DNA of 9,608 nt, taken from NCBI GenBank assembly GCA_016302925.1, contig JAEDMR010000070.1:1-9608 (forward strand), written 5' to 3'. The notes beneath the pieces are model-generated. The model did not search any database, was not told the DNA's origin, and saw only the letters and a list, made by a program, of their open reading frames with translations. This stretch comes from Bacillota bacterium (GTDB taxonomy: Bacteria > Bacillota > Clostridia > Peptostreptococcales > Anaerovoracaceae). Each line of letters starts with the position of its first letter. Within the stretch, counting starts at the first letter, position 1. This document shows positions 1 to 6,500 of this stretch, piece after piece. Made by a program: the position numbers and the translations under genes.

Positions 1-70
1 CATGGTCAACGTGTCCGATGGTACCGATGTTAATATGCGGTTTGGTTCTTTCAAACTTCTGTTTTGCCAT
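1..70 (-). CDS. tuf: Elongation factor Tu, N-terminal 23 codons (partial, runs off the window)
   Basis: The reading frame starts at ATG 70-68 and encodes MAKQKFERTKPHINIGTIG followed by HVDH, where the window ends. This is the near-invariant EF-Tu N-terminus leading into the first GTP-binding loop (GHVDHGKT, expected at residues 19-26; only the first five residues are visible). EF-Tu delivers aminoacyl-tRNA to the ribosomal A site as a GTP ternary complex. A strong GGAGG (84-80) lies 9 nt upstream of the ATG. Position directly after fusA is the standard str-operon order. Only the first 23 residues can be judged, so integrity of the gene is unknown, but the family call is secure from the signature and context. 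Confidence 0.95.
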   Translation of the reverse strand, partial: MAKQKFERTKPHINIGTIGHVDH

Positions 71-77
71 TTTATTA

Positions 78-84
78 TTCCTCC
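78..84 (-). promoter_or_regulatory. Ribosome binding site of tuf
   Basis: The minus strand reads GGAGGAA at 84-78, nearly perfectly complementary to the 3' end of 16S rRNA, with a 9-nt A/T-rich spacer before the ATG at 70. This fits the very high expression expected of EF-Tu. Confidence 0.9.
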
Positions 85-96
85 ATAAATTTCAGG

Positions 97-126
97 ATGC
101 CGGTCATGCACTGGCAAAACCGGCAT
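97..126 (-). other. 8-bp inverted repeat (hairpin) in the fusA-tuf gap
   Basis: Positions 97-104 (atgccggt) and 119-126 (accggcat) are perfect inverted complements around a 14-nt loop. The loop itself holds a 3-bp tgc/gca pair (107-109 with 114-116). In the minus-strand transcript the hairpin begins 18 nt after the fusA stop and ends 12 nt before the tuf GGAGG. No run of U follows it, so it is unlikely to be an intrinsic terminator. It could be an RNA-processing, stability or translation-control element between two genes that need different protein levels; that role is inference. Confidence 0.6.
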
Positions 127-144
127 GATGGTTTATATCATTTG

Positions 145-2208
145 TTATTTGTTCAGTTTTTCTACCAGATTGTCCGGTAATTTTTCGAAATGGTCCATCT
201 GCATTACATAAACGCCGCGGCCCTGGGTCTTGGAACGCAGGTCTGTCGCATAACCGAACATTTCGGACAGAGGTACCATACCTCTTACTGCCACAGCACC
301 CAGGTTCATGTCGGAACCTTCGATTCTTCCTCTTCTGGAAGAGATATCGCCGATTACGTCGCCCATGTATTCTTCTGGAACCGTAACTTCCACCTTGAAG
401 ATTGGTTCCAGCAGAACCGGTTTCGCCTTCTTCATAGCTTCTCTGAATGCCATGGAAGCAGCGATCTTGAATGCCATTTCAGAGGAGTCGACTTCATGGT
501 AGGAACCATCATACAGTTCTACACCGACGTCTACAACCTGATAGCCTGCAATCGGGCCGTTTTCCATCGCTTCGCGGATACCTTCTTCAATCTTAGGAAT
601 GTATTCCTTCGGAATTGCACCACCCACGATGGAGTTCTTGAATTCAAATCCGGAACCAGCTTCTCTCGGGTAAACACGAATCTTAACATGACCGTACTGA
701 CCACGACCACCGGACTGTTTTGCGTACTTGTTGTCCACGTCTGCAGTACCGGTGATGGTTTCTTTGTAGGAAACCTGCGGCTTACCAACGTTTGCTTCCA
801 CCTTGAATTCACGCATCAGTCTGTCTACGATGATTTCCAAGTGAAGTTCGCCCATGCCGGCGATGATGGTCTGACCGGTTTCTTCATTGGTATAAGTCTT
901 GAACGTAGGGTCTTCTTCTGCCAGCTTGGCCAGTGCGATACCCATCTTTTCCTGACCTGCTTTGGTCTTCGGTTCGATGGCAATCTCGATAACCGGATCC
1001 GGGAATTCCATGGATTCAAGAACGATTTCGTGATCCTGGTCGCACAGAGTATCACCGGTGGTGGTATCCTTCAAGCCTACAGCGGCAGCGATATCGCCTG
1101 CGTATACTTCACTGATTTCTTCTCTCTTGTTTGCGTGCATCTGCAGAATACGGCCGATTCTTTCCTTCTTGCCCTTCACGGAGTTGTATACGTAAGAACC
1201 GGAAGTCAGGGTACCGGAATATACTCTGAAGAATGCCAGCTTGCCGACGAACGGGTCCGCCATGATCTTGAATGCCAGAGCGGAGAACGGCTCGCTGTCG
1301 CTTGCCTTTCTTTCGTCTTCTTCTTCGGTCTCCGGATTGATACCCTTGATCGGCGGGATATCCACAGGGGACGGCATATAGTCAACCACAGCGTCCAGCA
1401 TCATCTGAACACCCTTGTTTCTATAGGAAGAACCGCACAGAACCGGAACCATTCTGTTGGCAATGGTTTCTTTTCTGATTGTAGCTTTGATCTGTTCCAG
1501 AGATGGCTCTTCACCTTCCAGGAACATCATCATCAGTTCTTCATCGGTTTCACAAACAGATTCGATCAGTTTTTCTCTCCATTCCTGTGCCAGATCCATC
1601 ATGTCAGCCGGAATGTCAGTAATTTCAAATTCCTTACCCAGCTCATCCTTGTAGATTTCAGCCTTCATGGTAACCAGATCGATGATTCCCACGAAGGATT
1701 CTTCTGCGCCGATCGGCAGCTGGATAGGCACTGCGTTTGCCTTCAGTCTGTCTTTGATCATGTCGACAACTCTGAAGAAGTTGGCACCCATGATGTCCAT
1801 CTTGTTTACGTAGACCATTCTCGGAACGCCGTACTTGTCAGCCTGTCTCCATACGGTTTCAGACTGCGGTTCTACACCGCCCTTTGCGCACAGTACGGTT
1901 ACGGAACCGTCCAGTACACGCAGGGATCTTTCTACTTCTACAGTAAAGTCCACATGTCCCGGGGTGTCGATAATATTGATTTTGATACCCTTCCACTGTG
2001 CAGTGGTTGCAGCGGAAGTAATCGTGATACCACGTTCCTGTTCCTGCTCCATCCAGTCCATGGTAGCGGATCCATCGTGGGTTTCACCAATCTTGTGCGT
2101 CTTTCCTGTGTAGAACAGGATACGCTCCGTCGTGGTGGTCTTACCAGCATCGATGTGGGCCATGATACCAATATTTCTAGTCTTCTCTAAAGGAAATTGT
2201 CTTGGCAT
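145..2208 (-). CDS. fusA: Elongation factor G, translocation GTPase
   Basis: This gene encodes a complete 687-residue EF-G, the cytosolic GTPase that drives tRNA-mRNA translocation and, with RRF, ribosome recycling. Visible motifs are the P-loop AHIDAGKT (17-24), switch I with RGITITSAATT (59-69), DTPGH (81-85, with catalytic His85), NKMD (135-138), and the G5 segment GSSYRNKG (259-266). Domains II and III follow, then domain IV with GGRGQYGHVKIRVYP and a YHEVDSSE tip loop near residue 571, then the C-terminal domain V. Length is typical of canonical EF-G. I place the start at ATG 2208-2206 (MPRQFPLEK). A TTG four codons further upstream is in frame, but that extension is encoded by the Shine-Dalgarno sequence itself (GGAGG 2218-2214). 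It lies 12 nt after rpsG, so it is probably co-transcribed. The stop is TAA at 147-145. Confidence 0.98.
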   Translation of the reverse strand: MPRQFPLEKTRNIGIMAHIDAGKTTTTERILFYTGKTHKIGETHDGSATMDWMEQEQERGITITSAATTAQWKGIKINIIDTPGHVDFTVEVERSLRVLDGSVTVLCAKGGVEPQSETVWRQADKYGVPRMVYVNKMDIMGANFFRVVDMIKDRLKANAVPIQLPIGAEESFVGIIDLVTMKAEIYKDELGKEFEITDIPADMMDLAQEWREKLIESVCETDEELMMMFLEGEEPSLEQIKATIRKETIANRMVPVLCGSSYRNKGVQMMLDAVVDYMPSPVDIPPIKGINPETEEEDERKASDSEPFSALAFKIMADPFVGKLAFFRVYSGTLTSGSYVYNSVKGKKERIGRILQMHANKREEISEVYAGDIAAAVGLKDTTTGDTLCDQDHEIVLESMEFPDPVIEIAIEPKTKAGQEKMGIALAKLAEEDPTFKTYTNEETGQTIIAGMGELHLEIIVDRLMREFKVEANVGKPQVSYKETITGTADVDNKYAKQSGGRGQYGHVKIRVYPREAGSGFEFKNSIVGGAIPKEYIPKIEEGIREAMENGPIAGYQVVDVGVELYDGSYHEVDSSEMAFKIAASMAFREAMKKAKPVLLEPIFKVEVTVPEEYMGDVIGDISSRRGRIEGSDMNLGAVAVRGMVPLSEMFGYATDLRSKTQGRGVYVMQMDHFEKLPDNLVEKLNK

Positions 2209-2213
2209 ATTAA

Positions 2214-2218
2214 CCTCC
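2214..2218 (-). promoter_or_regulatory. Ribosome binding site that fixes the fusA start
   Basis: GGAGG (2218-2214, extended to GGAGGT) lies 5 nt before ATG 2208. It fills the 12-nt rpsG-fusA gap and argues against the in-frame TTG at 2220, which would place the start upstream of the site. Confidence 0.9.
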
Positions 2219-2220
2219 AA

Positions 2221-2691
2221 TTACCATCTGAAGTGTGCGAATGCCTTGTTCGCATCTGCCATCTTGTGGGTATCTTCTTTCTTCTTTACGGATGCACCGG
2301 TGTTGTTTGCTGCATCCATCAGTTCCTTGGCCAGTCTTTCAGCCATGGTCTTTTCGCCTCTGGCTCTGGTGTACTTGGTCAGCCATCTCAAGCCAAGGGT
2401 CTGTCTTCTTTCAGGTCTTACTTCTACCGGAACCTGGTAGTTTGCACCACCGATTCTCTTCGCTTTTACTTCCAGAACAGGCATGATGTTGTTCAATGCC
2501 TTTTCGAAAACTTCCAGTGGTTCTTCACCGGTCTGTGCCTGGATCATGTCGAAAGCACCGTACACGATGTTCTGTGCTACACCCTTCTTGCCGTCCAGCA
2601 TAATGCTGTTGATCAGCTTAGCGACTGCAACACTTCCGTAAACCGGATCTGGAAGAACTTCTCTCTTTGGTATATTACCTTTTCTTGACAC
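2221..2691 (-). CDS. rpsG: 30S ribosomal protein S7
   Basis: The protein is 156 residues long, the usual bacterial S7 length, from MSRKGNIPKREVLPDPVYGS to the hallmark C-terminus AFAHFRW. S7 binds the 3' major domain of 16S rRNA, starts assembly of the 30S head and contacts tRNA and mRNA at the E site. The basic beta-hairpin that reaches into the mRNA channel is visible at about residues 75-91 (VKAKRIGGANYQVPVEV). The start is GTG (2691-2689), chosen because the conserved S7 N-terminus begins there and AGGAGG (2705-2700) sits 8 nt upstream. The stop is TAA at 2223-2221. It is separated from rpsL by an unusually long gap and from fusA by 12 nt. In E. coli, S7 represses its own operon by binding the rpsL-rpsG intercistronic RNA; the structured gap here could serve the same purpose, but that is inference. 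Confidence 0.98.
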   Translation of the reverse strand: MSRKGNIPKREVLPDPVYGSVAVAKLINSIMLDGKKGVAQNIVYGAFDMIQAQTGEEPLEVFEKALNNIMPVLEVKAKRIGGANYQVPVEVRPERRQTLGLRWLTKYTRARGEKTMAERLAKELMDAANNTGASVKKKEDTHKMADANKAFAHFRW

Positions 2692-2699
2692 TTCTCTTC

Positions 2700-2706
2700 C
2701 CTCCTC
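2700..2706 (-). promoter_or_regulatory. Ribosome binding site of rpsG
   Basis: The minus strand reads GAGGAGG at 2706-2700, 8 nt before the GTG start at 2691. The strong site compensates for the non-ATG start. It lies 4 nt downstream of the hairpin at 2711-2747, so folding there could affect its accessibility. Confidence 0.85.
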
Positions 2707-2710
2707 GCCA

Positions 2711-2747
2711 GCAGCTTCTGCTTCTGTCTTATCTAGTGTGAAGCTGC
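2711..2747 (-). promoter_or_regulatory. 8-bp inverted repeat next to the rpsG ribosome binding site
   Basis: Positions 2711-2718 (gcagcttc) and 2740-2747 (gaagctgc) are perfect inverted complements with a 21-nt loop. The stem can extend by a G-U pair (2748 with 2710) and, past one mismatch, two more pairs (2750-2751 with 2707-2708). The extended form reaches the nucleotide adjoining the Shine-Dalgarno sequence (2706-2700). A second GAAGC in the loop offers an alternative register. The placement suggests translational control of rpsG; no binding partner can be seen from sequence. Confidence 0.55.
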
Positions 2748-2792
2748 CTGCGCAATACTAAGATTTCTAATTGCACAATTCCTTCACCCTCC

Positions 2793-2813
2793 GCCCTGCA
2801 AAATCCGCAGAGC
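2793..2813 (-). other. 7-bp hairpin in the rpsL-rpsG gap
   Basis: In the transcript GCUCUGC (2813-2807) can pair with GCAGGGC (2799-2793), with six Watson-Crick pairs and one G-U, around a 7-nt loop. It shares its 5' arm with an alternative pairing to CAGAG at 2827-2823, so the two helices exclude each other. Confidence 0.5.
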
Positions 2814-2844
2814 CGGGGATTACTCTGGCAGAGCCGGCAATTAC
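2807..2844. repeat. Two imperfect tandem copies of a 21-nt unit
   Basis: The 17-nt core GCAGAGCCGGnnATTAC occurs at 2807-2823 and 2828-2844, with 15 of 17 bases identical and a 21-nt period. The core contributes CAGAG/CTCTG elements that can form several competing stems with ctctg at 2823-2827 and gctctg at 2848-2853. The unit is non-coding by my reading. Confidence 0.75.
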
Positions 2845-2984
2845 AATGCTCTGTCAGTGTCTGGTGACGGGGTACTCGACCTCATGGCTGTCTCACATGG
2901 AGCAGCTTCTAAGGCCGCGAGCGCACGCTATATATTATCTGAATAAAAGGGCGCTACTATAATTTCCCGAATTTTTAAATGTTC

Positions 2985-3413
2985 CTATTTCTTAGCCTTT
3001 GCAGCCTTAGGTCTCTTGGCACCATACTTGGAACGTGCCTGAAGTCTGTTGTTTACGCCGGCAGTATCCAGAGTACCTCTGATGATGTGGTATCTTACAC
3101 CTGGTAAGTCCTTTACTCTGCCGCCTCTGATCAGTACAACGCTGTGTTCCTGCAGGTTGTGACCGATACCAGGGATATAAGCAGTTACTTCAATACCGTT
3201 GGTCAGCTTAACTCTTGCTACTTTTCTCAGTGCGGAGTTCGGCTTCTTAGGGGTAACCGTCTTCACTGATGTGCAAACGCCTCTCTTCTGCGGGGAGTTT
3301 GTGTCAGTTGCAACTCTTCTCAGGGAGTTCATTCCCTTGTTCAGAGCTGGTGCTGTGGATTTCTTTACAGCACTGGTTCTACCCTGACGTACTAATTGAT
3401 TGATAGTAGGCAT
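2985..3413 (-). CDS. rpsL: 30S ribosomal protein S12
   Basis: The product is a 142-residue S12, the decoding-centre protein of the 30S subunit that monitors codon-anticodon pairing. Conserved segments include MPTINQLVRQGR at the N-terminus, SPQKRGVC (40-47), TPKKPNSALRK (54-64) and GGRVKDLPGVRYH (97-109). The length suits Bacillota; E. coli S12 is about 20 residues shorter because it lacks the insertion near residues 25-40. The lysines equivalent to E. coli K42 and K87 (K56 and K101) are present, which is the streptomycin-sensitive state, and D102 is the conserved site of RimO methylthiolation. I start at ATG 3413. An in-frame ATG at 3434 would encode MRKGEKR across the Shine-Dalgarno sequence (AAAGGAG, 3428-3422) and is rejected. 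The stop is TAG at 2987-2985. It is first in the str cluster, behind its own predicted promoter. Confidence 0.98.
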   Translation of the reverse strand: MPTINQLVRQGRTSAVKKSTAPALNKGMNSLRRVATDTNSPQKRGVCTSVKTVTPKKPNSALRKVARVKLTNGIEVTAYIPGIGHNLQEHSVVLIRGGRVKDLPGVRYHIIRGTLDTAGVNNRLQARSKYGAKRPKAAKAKK

Positions 3414-3421
3414 CCTTTTTT

Positions 3422-3428
3422 CTCCTTT
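3422..3428 (-). promoter_or_regulatory. Ribosome binding site that fixes the rpsL start
   Basis: AAAGGAG at 3428-3422 lies 8 nt before ATG 3413. Because it falls inside the longer ATG-3434 frame, it supports the downstream start, which also matches the universal S12 N-terminus. Confidence 0.9.
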
Positions 3429-3461
3429 CCTCATGGAATGTTTTTATTATACTCAAGCTAA

Positions 3462-3485
3462 GCCGACCTGATACATCAGGTCGGC
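3462..3485 (-). promoter_or_regulatory. Perfect 10-bp hairpin in the rpsL leader
   Basis: Positions 3462-3471 and 3476-3485 are perfect inverted complements (transcript GCCGACCUGA, loop UGUA, UCAGGUCGGC). The hairpin starts about 13 nt downstream of the predicted transcription start and ends 33 nt before the rpsL Shine-Dalgarno. The sequence after it (UUAGCUUGAG) is not a U tract, so it does not look like an intrinsic terminator for rpoC on this strand or for anything on the other. A 5' stability, processing or repressor-binding element is plausible; it may also mark the 3' end of part of the rpoBC transcript. Confidence 0.75.
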
Positions 3486-3505
3486 AAAACTCAAAGCCAA
3501 AAATT

Positions 3506-3535
3506 ATTTTACCACGAAACAGTCAAGTCTGTCAA
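3506..3535 (-). promoter_or_regulatory. Predicted sigma-A promoter for rpsL-rpsG-fusA-tuf
   Basis: The minus strand carries a perfect -35 TTGACA (3535-3530), an 18-nt spacer, and a -10 TAAAAT (3511-3506) preceded by TGG, which makes it an extended -10. It lies in the first non-coding bases after rpoC (stop at 3548-3546). Transcription should start near 3498, giving a leader of about 85 nt. An internal promoter here would add to readthrough from rpoBC. The match is close to consensus, but no transcript evidence is available. Confidence 0.75.
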
Positions 3536-3545
3536 TGCATTATTT

Positions 3546-6500
3546 CTAATCCAGCTCAACGATTTCCGGCATGTTTTCCGCAGGTTTCTCTCCTTCCGGC
3601 GCTTCTTCGGCAGCATCTTCTTCGGCAGCTCTTTCCAACGGATCCATCTCTTCGAATGCGCCTTCTTCAAAGCACACTGCATCCTCTGCACCCTCACTGC
3701 CTTCCTCTGCATAGCCTTCATACTCTTCTTCCATCATCTGCGCTTCCAGCTCCTGCTGACGTGCGTAGTTTTCCATGATCTCGGCATTGACACCGTAATC
3801 GATATCGATGTTCTTATACCGCTTCATGCCGGTACCGGCAGGAATCAGCTTACCGATAATCACGTTTTCCTTCAGACCCATCAGCTTGTCGTTCTTACCC
3901 TTGATGGCTGCATCGGTAAGCACTCTGGTGGTTTCCTGGAAGGACGCCGCAGACAGGAAAGAGTTGGTAGCCAGTGACGCCTTGGTGATACCCAGGAGAA
4001 CACGCTTTGCTACGCACGGCTCGCCGTCTTTTTCGGCAGCAGCCTGATTGGCCTCTTCGATCTCATACTTGCCGTACAGTCCGCCCGGAAGCAGATCCGT
4101 ATCGCCGGCATCTTCGATCTTGTATTTGGACAGCATCTGGCTTACGATAACTTCAATATGCTTATCGTTGATATCTACACCCTGCTGCTTGTATACTCTC
4201 TGTACTTCCTTGAGAAGGTACTGGTACACGCCTTCCACGTCATTCAGACGCAGGATATCATGCGGATTCAGAGGACCTCTGGTAATCTGACCACCGGCAT
4301 AAACCTGGTCGCCGACCTTTACATTCAGACGGGCACCGTAAGGAATGACATATTCCCTGTCTTCCTGTTCCTCCCGGACGATGACCTGCGTCTTGTTGTC
4401 CTTTCTGGCCTCGATGGATACCACCACGCCGTCGCCTTCGCAGATCTCTGCAAGGCCCTTCGGCTTTCTGGCTTCGAACAGTTCCTCTACTCTCGGAAGA
4501 CCCTGGGTGATGTCGCCGCCGGCTACACCGCCCGTATGGAAGGTACGCATGGTCAGCTGGGTACCCGGTTCACCGATGGACTGGGCCGCGGTGATGCCCA
4601 CTGCTTCGCCGATGTTCACTTCTTCACCGGTTGCCAGGTTTCTGCCATAGCACTTGGCACAGATGCCGGTTCTGCTGTGGCAGGTCATGACTGCACGGAT
4701 AGCCACGCTTTCGATGCCGGCTTCTTCGATCCGGTCGGCAGCTGCTTCGCTGATTTCCTCGTTCTGCTCTACAATGACTTCACCGGTCTGCGGGTCAGTC
4801 ACATCCAGCAGGGCAACTCTACCTATGATTCTCTGCTTCAGCGGCTCGATAACTTCCTTGCCGTCAGTGAAGGCTCTGACTTCCACACCTTCGTCGGTAC
4901 CGCAGTCGAATTCTCTTACGATAACATTATGCGAAACGTCAACCAGACGACGGGTCAGGTAACCGGAGTCGGCAGTACGCAGTGCCGTATCGGCCAGACC
5001 CTTACGGGCACCATTGGAGGAAATGAAGTATTCCAGAATGGACAGGCCTTCACGGAAGTTGGACTTGATTGGGATCTCTACGGTCTTACCGGTGGCGTTG
5101 GCCATCAGACCACGCATACCGCCGACCTGACGGATCTGGTTCTTACTGCCTCGTGCACCGGAATTGGCCATGATGAACAGGTTGTTCATGGAGTCCAGAG
5201 AATCCATCAGGGCGTCTGCAACATCGTCTGTCGCCTTGGACCAGATCTTGATGATCTGCTCATATCGCTCCTGATTGGACATGAAGCCCATTCTGTATGC
5301 CTTTTCATATTTATCAACTTCTGCTTCTGCATCTGCGACGATATCCCATTTATTTTCCGGAATTTCCATGTCGCTGACGCTGATGGTCACCGCAGCCTTG
5401 GTGGAGTACTTGTAGCCCATGGACTTGATGTAGTCCAGCATGATGACAGTACCGGTGTTTCCGTGCTTGCGGTAACATTTATCAATGATCTTGCCCAGCT
5501 TCTTCTTGTCGCAGAGGAAGTCAACTTCCAGAGAGTACGGATCGGTTTCACGATCTACGAATCCCAGATCCTGCGGGATCTCCTGGTTGAAGATGAAGCG
5601 GCCTACGGTGGATTCCACCAGTTTGCCGGTGGTATCCCCTTCTTTATACATTCTTACTTTTACTTTCGCGTGGATGCCCACTACGCCGGTCTGGTATGCC
5701 ATGAGCATTTCATCCAGATCCGTGAAGACCTTGCCGTCGCCTTTTTCGGCGTAGGTGTTTCTTTCCGGAACACCCGGGTGGGTCAGGTAATAGCTTCCCA
5801 GGATCATGTCCTGTGTCGGGGTCGTAATCGGGGAGCCATCCTTCGGAGCCAGAATATTATTACTGGAAAGCATGAGGAATCTGGCCTCGGCCTGTGCCTC
5901 CACAGACAGAGGTACGTGTACGGCCATCTGGTCTCCGTCAAAGTCGGCGTTGAATGCGGTACATACCAGCGGGTGCAGCTTAATGGCCTTGCCTTCTACC
6001 AGTACCGGTTCGAATGCCTGAATACCCAGACGGTGAAGGGTCGGTGCACGGTTCAGCATAACCGGATGTTCTTTGATAACGCCTTCCAGCACATCCCAGA
6101 CTTCCGGTCTTACCTTTTCCACCATGCGCTTCGCGCTCTTGATGTTGTGGGCATAGCCCTGCTCCACCAGTTCCTTCATGATAAACGGCTTAAACAGTTC
6201 CAGTGCCATCTTCTTCGGAAGACCGCACTGATAGAACTTCAGTTCCGGACCGACGACAATTACAGAACGGCCAGAGTAGTCAACACGCTTACCCAGCAGA
6301 TTCTGTCTGAAACGGCCCTGTTTGCCCTTCAGCATGTCAGACAGGGATTTCAGAGGACGGGATCCCGGACCGGTGACTGCCCGGCCGCGGCGTCCGTTAT
6401 CAATCAGAGAGTCCACTGCTTCCTGCAGCATTCTCTTTTCATTTCTGACGATGATGTCCGGTGCACCCAGCTCCAGCAGGCGGTTCAGACGGTTGTTCCG

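Larger units (their letters stand above)
2701..2910. repeat. Separated direct repeat AGCAGCTTCT with a complementary copy between
   Basis: The 10-mer agcagcttct occurs at 2710-2719 and again at 2901-2910. Its complement gaagctgc at 2740-2747 lies between them and could pair with either copy, but only one at a time. Pairing with the near copy gives the hairpin by the rpsG ribosome binding site. Pairing with the far copy would enclose most of the gap and free the near one. Confidence 0.5.
2692..2984 (-). other. Long structured non-coding gap between rpsL and rpsG
   Basis: These 293 nt hold no convincing gene, tRNA or recognised riboswitch. I see an A/T-rich stretch after the rpsL stop (about 2930-2984). 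A G/C-rich patch follows (2911-2928), then a region dense in repeats and inverted repeats (2793-2853) and an 8-bp hairpin just before the rpsG ribosome binding site (2711-2747). There is no hairpin followed by a U run, so readthrough from rpsL into rpsG is expected. The -10-like GATAAT at about 2934-2939 lacks a credible -35 element. In E. coli the corresponding gap is roughly 100 nt and carries the S7 feedback site. A regulatory RNA is the most economical reading of this region, but it is inferred. Confidence 0.6.

Noticed and set aside
190..2190. A 666-codon plus-strand open frame opposite fusA
   Set aside because: It is codon-register antisense of fusA, its translation is rich in Cys, His and Phe with no recognisable domain, and it has no ribosome binding site. 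It is explained by lack of TTA, CTA and TCA codons in fusA.
2220..2220. Upstream TTG at 2220 as the fusA start
   Set aside because: The four extra codons are the Shine-Dalgarno sequence; ATG 2208 matches the EF-G family start.
2841..2885. Short minus-strand ORF MRSSTPSPDTDRAL in the gap
   Set aside because: Fourteen codons, no Shine-Dalgarno before its ATG, and no sign it is a regulatory leader peptide.
2861..2910. Possible tRNA 3' end (GGTCGAGTACC followed later by CACCA on the minus strand)
   Set aside because: It resembles a T-arm only loosely. No matching acceptor stem, D-arm or anticodon arm could be built upstream.
2934..2959. Possible promoter in the gap (GATAAT or TATAGT as -10)
   Set aside because: At 16-18 nt spacing the -35 positions are far from TTGACA; the A/T-rich context makes chance -10 matches likely.
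2771..2962. A 63-codon plus-strand frame in the rpsL-rpsG gap (TTG start)
   Set aside because: No ribosome binding site, opposite orientation to a tight operon, and no family resemblance that I can name. It overlaps the repeats better read as RNA structure.
3434..3434. Upstream ATG at 3434 as the rpsL start
   Set aside because: The extra seven codons would be read through the Shine-Dalgarno sequence, and the S12 family starts at MPTINQ.
3462..3490. rpoC intrinsic terminator
   Set aside because: The hairpin is strong, but neither strand has a U run after it, so termination here is not supported by sequence.
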